The notes under the pieces were generated by a model. That model saw only the letters and a list, made by a program, of their open reading frames with translations. It was not told where the DNA came from and did not search any database. The position numbers were made by a program, and so were the translations under genes. 34,990 nucleotides of DNA from Candidatus Thorarchaeota archaeon (lineage in GTDB: Archaea > Asgardarchaeota > Thorarchaeia > Thorarchaeales > Thorarchaeaceae), in assembly GCA_030612365.1 (NCBI GenBank), contig JAUWOA010000011.1:1-34990 (forward strand), read 5' to 3'. Positions 10,001 to 18,700 of this stretch are shown piece by piece. Numbering within the stretch: position 1 is the first letter of the stretch; each line of letters starts with the position of its first letter.

Positions 10001-12083
10001 TATCTACAGTGAAACTGTCAAGGATGGTTCAGTTTACATAACAGCAACACAGAGGGCAGGAAGTACGACTCAGACATCCGGGATGCTGTACAACCGCTCC
10101 ATAGGGAACTACACAGAAACCGTGTTCGTGAACTGGATGATGGGCATCTATGATGTTACTCTGTCAGTCGAGCATACCTATTATCATGACTTGATGTACA
10201 TTGATTCAGCCGTTCTTACTGTCAGAAGCCCGCTAGAGGTCTTCGTGGAAACCGGTGACACAACCTATCAGGGTGAGAATCACTTCATTCTTGTATTCGT
10301 ATCAGATAGTCTCGATACACTGGTGACAGATGCCTTCGTAACCGTCTCAATTGAAGGACATAGCTACAATACAACTCAAGCAGGTTCATCCTATGAAGCA
10401 GAGATTGTGGATGTTGATCTAAGTCTTGGAGAGCACACCGTCATAGCTGATGTTACGCATGCGTTCGCTGTTGATGATGTAGAGGTTTCAGGTGAACTAA
10501 CAGTGCGTGGTCATGCGATGGTTTCCATTGATACGCCCACTCATCTTGCCGAGTTCGTGCAGGGGGATGATGAGATTCACTTCTCAATTCAAGTAGCAGA
10601 TACCCTAGGAAACTCCACCGCTGATGCGCGAGTAAGAATCCATATTCACGGTAACGCGTATCAGCTGGAAGACCATCATAATGGTTCATATTCGGCTTCG
10701 GTGGACACTTGGGGCTGGGCGCCAGGAATTCACAACTATAGCATTCTTGTGGACCATGACTATCTCGATTATGACATCTCGGACCCAGCCATGGGCAATG
10801 TGACAATTGTGGGAATCATCCAAGCAGAGATAGAGGTTTCCGCGGGTGCTCTCACGACAAGCGGCCAAGAAATGGAGATTCGAGGCGGTGACCCCATCCT
10901 TATTACGATCAGAGTGACTGATCGATTCGGTACCGCTCTGGATGGCTTGAACATAGAAGTGACTCTATGGGAGAACCAGACAATGCTCATGCAGGTCATG
11001 GCAACACCCGCCGATGAGATTAGCGGCAAGTATGAGGTGCTATTGGTCCTCCCAATGGAAGGATACGGTGATCGCGCAATCACCGTTCAGATTCAGGGAG
11101 AGAATGTGGAACAAAGAAACGAGTCCTACACACCTCACACGTTCTCAGTTCTGCCATACATACCACCGATGGAGATGGATGCATCAACATTCACAACATG
11201 GAGTGTCCTCATATTTGTGGTCAGTCTGGTGGGGCTCCTCATCTACTTCAAGATCATCTCATCTGTGGGCGTGAGAGATACGTCTCAGGAGGGGTTCAAA
11301 AAAGCACTGCGACATTTAGATCTGCTTTACCGATTCATTGTTGTCATGGCAATCGTTGGTCTTGGAGCGGCATTGTCGTTTGCATCGCTAGGCATGTTCT
11401 ACATCGCAATCATTCTGAGTGTCATCCTGATGGGTGCTTCAGTACTGCTCTATGGCATCTGGCTTTACAGAGACGCGAGATCAGCCGTGCTAATCGAAAA
11501 CACTCTTAGTCGAAAGAGAATGATTCTAGGACTTTGGCATCTATTCTTCGTGCCACTGGTCGTGGTGCTCATATTCTCGTGGGCAAGCCACATAGACTTA
11601 CTCCGATACTATTTGCTTGAGCAAGTGACGGTCGTGGGCTCCATTGCGATTCCGACGTTCATGACTACAATCTTTACGACATTCGTGAGCTCAATTCTTG
11701 TAGTAGTCTTCAATCTATACAAGGAGGTCAGTAGTGGTCTCAAGAAACTACAGAGCATGGAACTTGCGGGAACTCCATCTGGCGTTCTTCAAGATGAGAG
11801 GTTGTTGATGGTTGGCAAGTTTGCCTCCTCAATCAGAATCAAGTTCCTCATGTTCTTGGTCATTTTGGCTGGAACTACCGCACTCACTCTTGATTTCCTG
11901 AGCAGCTACAACATTGGTGTGCTCATCCTGGTGCCTGTTGTCTTTTTGGTGGTGATACCTTTCACATCGTCGAAGGTTCTGCAGGTCATTCAGAAAGCAA
12001 ACGTATCTGAAAGGGTTCGTGGAGCAACATCTCGGAGGCGTACAAGAAGCGAAGATACAGAAAAAGAGGGTGACTCACTCTAA
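7044..12083 (+). CDS. Very large exported/membrane protein: FG-GAP/VCBS-like beta-propeller repeats, Ig-like segments, C-terminal polytopic membrane domain
   Basis: N-terminal hydrophobic signal/anchor (VGGFLVVMILLIMTAAALASG); recurrent Ca-binding-type motifs (GDFNGDGQTDVAV, DVNGDSRDDIVI, DYDADGRDELVLL, DIDNDTLDELFLL, DFDGDSEEEIILF); several hydrophobic TM segments in the last ~280 aa. Confidence 0.85.
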   Translation: MFASSRGSNSSKSFQSVFKPTSRPFTVGHLHLVGGFLVVMILLIMTAAALASGPSQMENRILLSPEEHIMTEISGNLIKTSLPDSYAVAVGRVGGFRGFGYVHDEEDVFYFVDPVQDSIINQSLPASTASGSFSLMGADIDSDNNTEFLYINRPLSGDWELVVVDMDAGSWNNYSMTGLISPSIVGTGDFNGDGQTDVAVRGVTMTLLNQIRMIDLQAETTIGSFTTPLTESLSYIEVGRFSNPLEDQLAVRVGSVNLSIVHGNGTLSHSILHTSVIRDIETIEYQGEFDDVAAVDSAGRVMVFKGADLVQEYMNAVGPATGAYYLGVGTFSNDTQDDLVVISDSSQTAYFVNGSDGTVMRYTEQIDGGSMRQATGYIDADNITDLAALRSSGNPCLVRGSEGIIAYTETLIDNPSRVLTFDVNGDSRDDIVIAVSSDVYTLLSDADPPELTPAAPSPLHPTVLDPFVELEVQVNEVSEIELANIYLRKTGDMNWTQPHDGMFSSEDGTSYFAFLVGLPAGQYEYYMDFQDAYLNIAEYGNQTNPNTLEMTGHLAWEYEKSSELFISVLTPLMDLGNLSDGSSVLYTLEPSAVDELLLSQYDTMGALLNSTTIPYPSGYGYALHTGLIDDDNVLDPVVALTAGDDTYAHVLFGNNFTLHFISAPSPNYIKGLRYSEVYDYDADGRDELVLLDDAGDYSLNCMETNGTWSSTALTSPTSNELRPRSYAISTVATQGSYMCIERSESLVEVYRLDKLGFVSALAVPLGSYTSVEIDILTSFTNGSGIPNRFAMGCTYWDGTDPTTAIFIFDASTTDLSTATMYEISNMDLSSLYSWDIDNDTLDELFLLSEGGELMLGHLDTSMTIDWTANVSSSTLLSWMSADFDGDSEEEIILFTDEDERLTAVSKLGEVEREVRVGEVHNPVLIDSVDLGDGLEIASFPLVDQGGMKFGVVRDLDWFYRMSVVIAYSSADLIQGDQMVVTGSVKNIYSETVKDGSVYITATQRAGSTTQTSGMLYNRSIGNYTETVFVNWMMGIYDVTLSVEHTYYHDLMYIDSAVLTVRSPLEVFVETGDTTYQGENHFILVFVSDSLDTLVTDAFVTVSIEGHSYNTTQAGSSYEAEIVDVDLSLGEHTVIADVTHAFAVDDVEVSGELTVRGHAMVSIDTPTHLAEFVQGDDEIHFSIQVADTLGNSTADARVRIHIHGNAYQLEDHHNGSYSASVDTWGWAPGIHNYSILVDHDYLDYDISDPAMGNVTIVGIIQAEIEVSAGALTTSGQEMEIRGGDPILITIRVTDRFGTALDGLNIEVTLWENQTMLMQVMATPADEISGKYEVLLVLPMEGYGDRAITVQIQGENVEQRNESYTPHTFSVLPYIPPMEMDASTFTTWSVLIFVVSLVGLLIYFKIISSVGVRDTSQEGFKKALRHLDLLYRFIVVMAIVGLGAALSFASLGMFYIAIILSVILMGASVLLYGIWLYRDARSAVLIENTLSRKRMILGLWHLFFVPLVVVLIFSWASHIDLLRYYLLEQVTVVGSIAIPTFMTTIFTTFVSSILVVVFNLYKEVSSGLKKLQSMELAGTPSGVLQDERLLMVGKFASSIRIKFLMFLVILAGTTALTLDFLSSYNIGVLILVPVVFLVVIPFTSSKVLQVIQKANVSERVRGATSRRRTRSEDTEKEGDSL

Positions 12084-12097
12084 CCAATGTTGAGTCA
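12071..12097. terminator. Hairpin TGACTCA-N13-TGAGTCA spanning the stop codon of the 1679-aa gene, in the convergent gap
   Basis: 7-bp perfect inverted repeat read from the sequence. Confidence 0.35.
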
Positions 12098-12138
12098 GCC
12101 AGACAAGGGAAGAGAGAGGGCCTTTTCGTCCCCCTGCA

Positions 12139-13779
12139 TTACATACGTTCCTTGTCCAACTCTTCAGAAGTTAGCTGGTCAGACTCATCCTCTTTGATTG
12201 AGTCTGTTTCTGATTCATCGGGCCTAGTGAAATCTTCATCCTCGACTGCCTCCTCAGAAAAGAACTCTGCTTCGTCTGTTACTACAGGCTCTTCTTCAAC
12301 AGGTTCTTCCGAAGCTTCATCTTTAAAGGGCTCAGCTTCCGATTCCATTTCAGTAGACTCCACAGATGGTTCCTCATCTACGGAGTCATCTGGTTCATCT
12401 GCTGCCGCATCTTCCTCTGGGCGTGGTGTTTCGAGAATGATTCCGTCGACATCAGTCCGGAATTTTTCAATCTGTGACTTGCGAGTGAAGTAAAGTGCGA
12501 TTATCACTCCGAGAGAGAGAGCGCCTCCAATGATTGTCAAGGTCATCTGGAAATCACCACCGCTGCCTCCTAGAAGCTGATCCCAAGTTATTATGAGAAA
12601 AGCAAGGCCCGCGATATTCATAACGAAGGCTCTGAATGGAGTCGACACCTTGGTTATCTCACTCAGTTCTGTATCCACAAGGGCAGCTCCAAGAACACCT
12701 GCGTTATAGTTGTTGGACTTTGTCTTCTTTGCAAGCTGCTTAATTGATACACTCTTCTTCTTGTTGAGCAAGCGAAGGGCAGGAGTCACTTTGGCTGCTA
12801 GCAGGTCCGCATAAGCCCGTTGGCCATCTTCCAAATCAAAACCGCACTTCTTGCATTCGTTAGTCTTCTTGTTCCACTTTCGCTTACATTTTGGACATTT
12901 GTCCATAAGCCATGCGCCGCCAGCAGTTTCACGGATTCGCTGGCGTACTACGTACTCGCTGACGCTGCTGTCAGAAGGTGATTCCACTTCATCACTATCT
13001 TTTCGTTTCTTGATGCCTTTAGACATCCCCGAAACGAGAGCGAACAATGCGGGTAATGCGCCCAACACGGCTAGGTTTGGCAGAGACCTCAGTTCAGAAG
13101 CCTTCTTCTGGATACTCCTAAGCTTGTGTGAAGTTTTCACGGCATCGAGTAGCATGTTGAAGTTCGATACAAGAGCAAAAGCTGTTGTTCCCGTTGCCAC
13201 AACGGCAGCGATTCCTGTGACTGATGTTAATATGGATGTAGGATCAGTGGGCGTCTTGAGATAGAATTTTTTGTCAATTGTGCCTCCCGAAGTCTGTTCG
13301 GGCATCTCTGTGTATTCAAAAAGGAATTGCACCTCGATAACAGCTGTGAGGAGACTAACAGGACCCAGAGTCAGATCACTAAGGTCAAGAATCGATGTGA
13401 CCGGATCGATGTCCGCATCGTGCGGAGCAATAATCCAAGGTAATCCAGTCGCTTCGTTGACGACATCAACAGAGAACAGCGCAATACTCTGATAGTAGAA
13501 CACCAGTGATGCTGTCACATTCAGGTCTTTGTCATTGGTTACATTTGTGTCCAAGTAGATTTCTACTGGGACTTTAAGATCAATGTCAATGGCGCTTGCT
13601 GACTCGTTCGCGTAAGCCAAGGGATTCCCATTAATTCTAACTAGCATGTGGAGCTTGGTATCTCCAATCCAAGTGTCGTCATACCCTTGAGCCTTTACTC
13701 TGGTAGTGGAAGCCGCGAAAAGAAAAATCAATACCAATGCCATTCCTAGTAGGAAAAACCTTGTACGTGTGCGTTTCAT
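12139..13779 (-). CDS. Membrane protein with signal peptide, ectodomain, internal zinc ribbon and ~95-aa acidic C-terminal tail
   Basis: N-terminal FFLLGMALVLIFLFAASTTRVKA; CPKCKRKWNKKTNECKKCGFDL zinc ribbon; hydrophobic segments before and after it; Glu/Asp/Ser-rich C-terminus. Confidence 0.8.
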   Translation of the reverse strand: MKRTRTRFFLLGMALVLIFLFAASTTRVKAQGYDDTWIGDTKLHMLVRINGNPLAYANESASAIDIDLKVPVEIYLDTNVTNDKDLNVTASLVFYYQSIALFSVDVVNEATGLPWIIAPHDADIDPVTSILDLSDLTLGPVSLLTAVIEVQFLFEYTEMPEQTSGGTIDKKFYLKTPTDPTSILTSVTGIAAVVATGTTAFALVSNFNMLLDAVKTSHKLRSIQKKASELRSLPNLAVLGALPALFALVSGMSKGIKKRKDSDEVESPSDSSVSEYVVRQRIRETAGGAWLMDKCPKCKRKWNKKTNECKKCGFDLEDGQRAYADLLAAKVTPALRLLNKKKSVSIKQLAKKTKSNNYNAGVLGAALVDTELSEITKVSTPFRAFVMNIAGLAFLIITWDQLLGGSGGDFQMTLTIIGGALSLGVIIALYFTRKSQIEKFRTDVDGIILETPRPEEDAAADEPDDSVDEEPSVESTEMESEAEPFKDEASEEPVEEEPVVTDEAEFFSEEAVEDEDFTRPDESETDSIKEDESDQLTSEELDKERM

Positions 13780-13844
13780 TGCCTTATCATCACCCTGCGA
13801 GTATCAGTAAGATTTGCAGTCGTATCAAAAAAGGGTTTTGTGTG

Positions 13845-14261
13845 TCACGCAACTGGGTCTGGTTGCCGAATTACTCGGACCATCTCAGCAACTTTGATGG
13901 CATTCGCCTTGAAGCCTTCGCTCTTCTTCAAGACGCCCTTGGCGCCGACGGATTGAGCTTCTGTCAGAAGTTTATCATCTACATAGGCTGAGAGGATGTG
14001 TATATTGCGCAAGCCCATCTCAGCTAGGACCTTTGTGCATTCAATCCCGTCCATAGCGGGCATACGCAAGTCCATCAGAGTCAAGTCCGGAGGAGTTCCC
14101 AACTCCAATAGCTCTTTGACCTTCTCAACTGCATCCCTCCCATTAAGGGCCGGGACTATCTCAAAATCCTCAATGAATTTTCTCAAATAGAGTTCCATGA
14201 CACCAGCAAGTGATGGCTCATCATCTACTAGAAGGATTCTAACGGTCATCGTTTGGCTCAC
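13845..14261 (-). CDS. Stand-alone CheY-like response regulator receiver protein (start may be 14249)
   Basis: ILLVDDEPSLAGVMELYLRK acidic pair, LTLMDLRMPAMDGIE phosphoacceptor Asp, GAKGVLKKSEG conserved Lys; no output domain. Confidence 0.93.
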   Translation of the reverse strand: MSQTMTVRILLVDDEPSLAGVMELYLRKFIEDFEIVPALNGRDAVEKVKELLELGTPPDLTLMDLRMPAMDGIECTKVLAEMGLRNIHILSAYVDDKLLTEAQSVGAKGVLKKSEGFKANAIKVAEMVRVIRQPDPVA

Positions 14262-14308
14262 TTTGGGGTATTATCATAAGGGGATTATGATGTGTTTCAT
14301 TGAGCCAA
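14253..14308. promoter_or_regulatory. Nested inverted repeats at the 5' end of the receiver gene
   Basis: Outer TTGGCTCA (14253-14260)/TGAGCCAA (14301-14308); inner ATCATAA (14273-14279)/TTATGAT (14285-14291), 5-nt loop. Confidence 0.5.
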
Positions 14309-14378
14309 GGGACCCTTAAGTATAGCGGCTTTTGGCGTGTCCCTTGCGATTGTGAATCAAACTGCATCCGGCGGAACG

Positions 14379-17300
14379 CTAGTGCCGCGCCGCCTGCTGC
14401 CTTCTGTGAGACGCTATCAAGCCAAGAACCTCAGCTTCGATTTGCTCAGTCGTGTAGTGCTTGCGCTTTGCTGCTCCAGTGGGGCAGACCACCTGACACT
14501 TCCCACAACCTGTGCATAGAAGCGAGTTAACCTCTGCAAGCTGCGGCCCTTCATCTCGGTCCTTCATTGTAATAGCATCAAACGGACATACCTTCTCACA
14601 AAGCCCGCACCCAATACAGGTATCCTCATCAATCATCGCCTTGTCCATCTGTACTCGTACTATGCCCTTGAGCACATGTGATGCTGCTGCGCTTGCTGCG
14701 GCTTTTCCATCCGAAACGCATGACGGGATGTCCTTAGGACTTTGACATGTGCCTGCAATGTACACTCCACGAGCCTTTGTGTTCACTGGCTCGAGTTTCG
14801 GATGTAGCTCCTTCATGAAGCCGCCTTCGCTTCTGTCAATTCCTAGCTTGTGTGCAAGTTCTGTAGTTCCCTCCGACGGATCAACCGCCATTGTGAGGAC
14901 AACGAGATCGAAATTCAACCTGAGGAGCTGGCCTGATCCTTGGTCAAAGATTGAGAAGCTAATTGTACCGTCCTTTTCCTCAGTGAAATCGCTGGGGAAG
15001 CCTCGTACGAAACGAATACCATGCTCTCTTACTCTCTTGTAAAATTGCTCGTACTCTTTTCCGCCTGCACGAAGCTCATGATAGATTATCCATTGCTCCA
15101 TCGAGTCACCATATTCACGGTTGGTCATCTCTGCGTGCCTGAGTGTGTACATGCATCCAAAGTTGCAGCACCAAGGTCTACAACCCTCATCACGAGACCC
15201 TGCGCAATTGATGTAGGCAATGCGCTTAGGCGTTTCAGCATAATCGGGAGGAATCTTTATCTTCCCAGCCGTCGGACCGACAAGGCTCAACAACCTGCCG
15301 TACTGACCAGCGGTGATGACCCTTTGGAACTTCCCGCCACCATATTCTGGCAGCTCTTCCATACTTATCTCTTCGAACCCTGTGGCTGCGACTATCGCGC
15401 CAACAGTCAGTTCAAACACCTCTTCCTTCATGTAATGGTCAATGGCATCCTTCTGACAAGCTTCGACGCAAAGCTTACACTCGCAACAGATCGCACAACC
15501 AAGACAACGCTCAGATTCCTTGACTGCAACTTTCTCGGTGAAGCCGAGCTCCACTTCATCGAAATTAGTGGCTCTCTTCTTCGCAGGCAATTTCTTCATC
15601 CTGGCTCGAGAACCACCAGGAAGTGCATCGGGAGCAACATCTGGCGGGGGCGCTTGAGGTAGAACAAATGGCCTGCCTTCACGAAGGTCAAGGCCGCGAA
15701 GGAACCTATGAATTGATTCCGCCGCCTCATTCCCCGCACCAACTGCCTCCACAGCAAGAGCTGGACCAGTCACAAGGTCTCCACCCGCAAATACGTCATC
15801 CATGCTTGTCTGCATTGTGAGAGGATCCACATCGACAGTACCCCAACTTGTCAATTCGAGGCCTGAGTGTATTCCGTCAGGCCCCACCTTTTGGCCAATA
15901 GCGACAATCATGTCGTCAACCTTGATATCAAACTCTGAACCCGAGATTGGAATGGGGCGTCTTCTCCCTGATTCGTCAGGTTCGCCCAGCTCCATCTTAA
16001 TGCACTTCAAGCTTGACACTGCACCGTTGGACACCAGGACCTCAACAGGATTAGTAAGCAGTTTTAGTTTCACGCCCTCCTTCACTGCATCATCTATCTC
16101 GCTCTGGATTGCCGGCATCTCTGTCCTTGACCTTCGATAGACAATTGTCACTGTGTCCGCTCCGAGGCGCAAAGCGACCCTTGCTGAGTCAACCGCAGAA
16201 TTGCCACCTCCTATGATAGCGACATGCTTTCCAAGCTGGACTTTCTTACCACTATTGACGCGATAAAGGAAGTCTAGTGCGTGATGAACGCCTTTCGCGT
16301 TCTCACCAGTCAGTCTCAGTTGTGAACTTACAGGGGCACCAGTTCCGAGGAACACAGCTTTGTATCCCTGCTTCTTTAACTGTTCAATGGAATCAACCCG
16401 AGTTCCGGTAACAATCTTGACTCCATGCTGTTCCACGAAGGCAATCTCTGATTGGAGGATATCCCGAGGTAGACGATGTTCTGGAATGCCCCATCTGAGC
16501 AAGCCACCTGCCTCCTTCTTTTCTTCGAAGACCATCACTGGATATCCAAGCCTAGCAAGATACAGAGCACATGCAATCCCTGCGGGTCCACCACCGACTA
16601 CCGCTACTTGCTCTTCCTTGTCTATTGCTGGTTCAACAGCCTCAACAGATCCGCTCTCAATCTCATAGTCGTGGAGCCATCGATGAACGTTTCTGATGCT
16701 CACGCTCTTATCGTGCGTGCCTCTTTCGCACTGGTCTTCACAGAAGGCGGGACATACACGTCCCAACGAGCCGGGGAACGGTATTGCTTCTCTCACAAGA
16801 CTGAGAGCCTTATCGTACGTGCCTTCACGTGTGAGCGTAAGAAAAGCTTGACAACTAACATGTGCAGGACAGGATATCTTGCACGCGGCGTGCCCCAGCT
16901 TTTCGATTGCAAAGGCACCGGGAACTGCTTGAGGATACGGCTTGTACGTTGCTTTTCGCAAGGACATGCCAAGGTCATGCTCGTTAGGTGTAAGTACTGG
17001 ACAAACCTCCACGCAATCTCCACAGGCATTGCATTTCTCGAGGTCTATGTAACGAGGTCGCGTCCGCAGCTTGACTTTGAAGTTGCCATAGTCCCGCTCC
17101 ACATCGATTATTTCAGTACATGTGTGTATGTCGATATTCTTGCTCCTATCAATAGCGCTCAGCTTTGGCGATAGGATACACATAGAACAATCGAGAGTGG
17201 GGAATGTCTTCTCCAACTTGGGCATGTAGCCGCCGATAGCTACATTGCGCTCGATTAGATGAACCTTGATATCCTTATCAGCGAGGTCCAATGATGTTTG

Positions 17301-17783
17301 GATTCCGGAAACACCAGCACCAACAACAAGCACACTCGTTTCAACTGGATACTCTTCGAATCCTATGTCCTCTAGTAGCTTGGCGCGCTCGATTGCTCCT
17401 GAAATCAGGTCATAAGCTATTTCGTAAGCTTTCTCGGGTTCGTCACCATGAACCCATGTGTTGTGCTCTCTGAGGTTCGCCTGTGCTAATCTGAACCTAT
17501 TGAGACCCTTCTCTTCCAAGATGTCCCTGAATAGTTCCTCATGAAGCTTCGGCGTGCACGATGCTACTACAACGCCTGTAAGGTTCTGTTCCTCGATGGT
17601 TTCTGCAATTCGGACCTGCCCCTCTTTTGAGCACGTGAACATGTTCCAGGCTGATAACGCAACGCCCGGATAGTCCTCGAACTCGCTAGCGAGTTTATCA
17701 ACATCAATAACTCCACCAATGTTTGTCCCACAGCTACAGACGAATACACCAATGCGTTCTTCTGTTTTCTTCTTCTTGGGCAA
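14379..17783 (-). CDS. Giant HdrA-like polyferredoxin/flavoprotein with an inserted complete GltD/NfnB-like NAD(P)H:acceptor oxidoreductase module
   Basis: HdrA N-terminus VFVCSCGTNIGGVIDV, FAD site VLVVGAGVSGIQTSLDLADKDIKVHLIE..., TFPTLDCSMCILSPKL; middle GltD features CKISCPAHVSC...VCPAFCEDQC, VAVVGGGPAGIACALYLARLGYPVMVFE, NAD(P) site IIGGGNSAVDSARVALRLGADTVTIVYRRSRTEMPA; HdrA C-terminal part with two 4Fe-4S motifs (CIGCGLCEKVCP, CTGCGKCQVVCP). Confidence 0.93.
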   Translation of the reverse strand: MPKKKKTEERIGVFVCSCGTNIGGVIDVDKLASEFEDYPGVALSAWNMFTCSKEGQVRIAETIEEQNLTGVVVASCTPKLHEELFRDILEEKGLNRFRLAQANLREHNTWVHGDEPEKAYEIAYDLISGAIERAKLLEDIGFEEYPVETSVLVVGAGVSGIQTSLDLADKDIKVHLIERNVAIGGYMPKLEKTFPTLDCSMCILSPKLSAIDRSKNIDIHTCTEIIDVERDYGNFKVKLRTRPRYIDLEKCNACGDCVEVCPVLTPNEHDLGMSLRKATYKPYPQAVPGAFAIEKLGHAACKISCPAHVSCQAFLTLTREGTYDKALSLVREAIPFPGSLGRVCPAFCEDQCERGTHDKSVSIRNVHRWLHDYEIESGSVEAVEPAIDKEEQVAVVGGGPAGIACALYLARLGYPVMVFEEKKEAGGLLRWGIPEHRLPRDILQSEIAFVEQHGVKIVTGTRVDSIEQLKKQGYKAVFLGTGAPVSSQLRLTGENAKGVHHALDFLYRVNSGKKVQLGKHVAIIGGGNSAVDSARVALRLGADTVTIVYRRSRTEMPAIQSEIDDAVKEGVKLKLLTNPVEVLVSNGAVSSLKCIKMELGEPDESGRRRPIPISGSEFDIKVDDMIVAIGQKVGPDGIHSGLELTSWGTVDVDPLTMQTSMDDVFAGGDLVTGPALAVEAVGAGNEAAESIHRFLRGLDLREGRPFVLPQAPPPDVAPDALPGGSRARMKKLPAKKRATNFDEVELGFTEKVAVKESERCLGCAICCECKLCVEACQKDAIDHYMKEEVFELTVGAIVAATGFEEISMEELPEYGGGKFQRVITAGQYGRLLSLVGPTAGKIKIPPDYAETPKRIAYINCAGSRDEGCRPWCCNFGCMYTLRHAEMTNREYGDSMEQWIIYHELRAGGKEYEQFYKRVREHGIRFVRGFPSDFTEEKDGTISFSIFDQGSGQLLRLNFDLVVLTMAVDPSEGTTELAHKLGIDRSEGGFMKELHPKLEPVNTKARGVYIAGTCQSPKDIPSCVSDGKAAASAAASHVLKGIVRVQMDKAMIDEDTCIGCGLCEKVCPFDAITMKDRDEGPQLAEVNSLLCTGCGKCQVVCPTGAAKRKHYTTEQIEAEVLGLIASHRRQQAARH

Positions 17784-17784
17784 T

Positions 17785-18699
17785 CTACCGCACCTCCAGC
17801 TTTCCCCGAATCGGGCTAGGTCCCAGATTCTGGATTTTCTCAGTGAACTCTTTCACGATGTCAGCGAATTTTATGCCCATGGCCGCGGACGCGGAGTCAA
17901 TATGAATTCTGCCGCCCATGCCAATCTCTTCAAGAATATCCATCCAGAACTTTACGAAGTCGTACTGCATGAAATTACCAGCCTTTGGGCTATCTCCTCC
18001 ATAATGACACTCTGAAAGGAGACAACCTGTCAACAAGACCCCATCGACTCCGTTCTCCAGTGCGGTCATGATGTGCATGGGTTCAATCGCGCCAAGACAT
18101 GGTATTCTAATAGTTCTGATATTCGTGGGATAGTGCAAGTGCATAAGACCTGCCAGGTCGGCCGCGGCATGCGAGCATTCCCAACACACAAAGCACAGTA
18201 TGAATGGCTCCCAGTCTTTGCTCACAGTGATTGACGGAGGCGGTTTCACCTCGCCGATTATCTCGGGCAGCTTGTAAGTCTTCTCCAACGTAAGGCAGTC
18301 CTCAAGGCAGGCCTCAATGCATTTGTCGCAAGCAATGCACCGGTCTGCAGCCCATGCAATAGAACCGTACCCAGGGAGTCCATCAGGAACCGAGATGGCC
18401 ATTACATCGCCCTCTTGCCTAAGTCCTTGTAGGAGGGTCACGAGAGATTCTCGGTTCTTGGACCTGAAACCGTCGTGTGGAATTGTAGCCGTCAAGTAGT
18501 CGGGAAGATTCATCGTTGGATCCATGTCCAACGCAGCAGGCTCGCAAGCTAGAATGCACTTCTTGCAAGCACTACACGTTTGTGCGGTGTACTTGATGGT
18601 TCCAAAGCCTTCAACCTTCTCAGGCACTTCGATGTCATTTTCAGGCGTCTTTACAGCGATGTTCCGGATCTTTTGGATGAGCTGGTCACGTTTATCCAC
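17785..18699 (-). CDS. Ferredoxin-MvhD fusion (two 4Fe-4S motifs plus methyl-viologen-reducing hydrogenase delta-subunit domain)
   Basis: CSACKKCILACEP and CIACDKCIEACLE; C-terminal CFVCWECSHAAADLAG...RIPCLGAIEPMHIMTALENGVDGVLLTGCLLSECHY. GTG at 18699 with GGAGGTG RBS preferred over the ORF-track start 18741. Confidence 0.88.
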   Translation of the reverse strand: MDKRDQLIQKIRNIAVKTPENDIEVPEKVEGFGTIKYTAQTCSACKKCILACEPAALDMDPTMNLPDYLTATIPHDGFRSKNRESLVTLLQGLRQEGDVMAISVPDGLPGYGSIAWAADRCIACDKCIEACLEDCLTLEKTYKLPEIIGEVKPPPSITVSKDWEPFILCFVCWECSHAAADLAGLMHLHYPTNIRTIRIPCLGAIEPMHIMTALENGVDGVLLTGCLLSECHYGGDSPKAGNFMQYDFVKFWMDILEEIGMGGRIHIDSASAAMGIKFADIVKEFTEKIQNLGPSPIRGKLEVR

Positions 18700-18700
18700 A

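Noticed and set aside
12152-12493. Ser-rich 113-aa ORF on + strand
   Set aside because: Antisense shadow of the Glu/Asp/Ser-rich tail of the 546-aa minus-strand protein.
15021-15662. 213-aa + strand ORF
   Set aside because: Antisense to the HdrA C-terminal portion; composition without protein-family features.
16476-17174. 232-aa + strand ORF inside the HdrA-GltD gene
   Set aside because: Fully antisense to a strongly recognisable HdrA/GltD coding region; no domain motif of its own.
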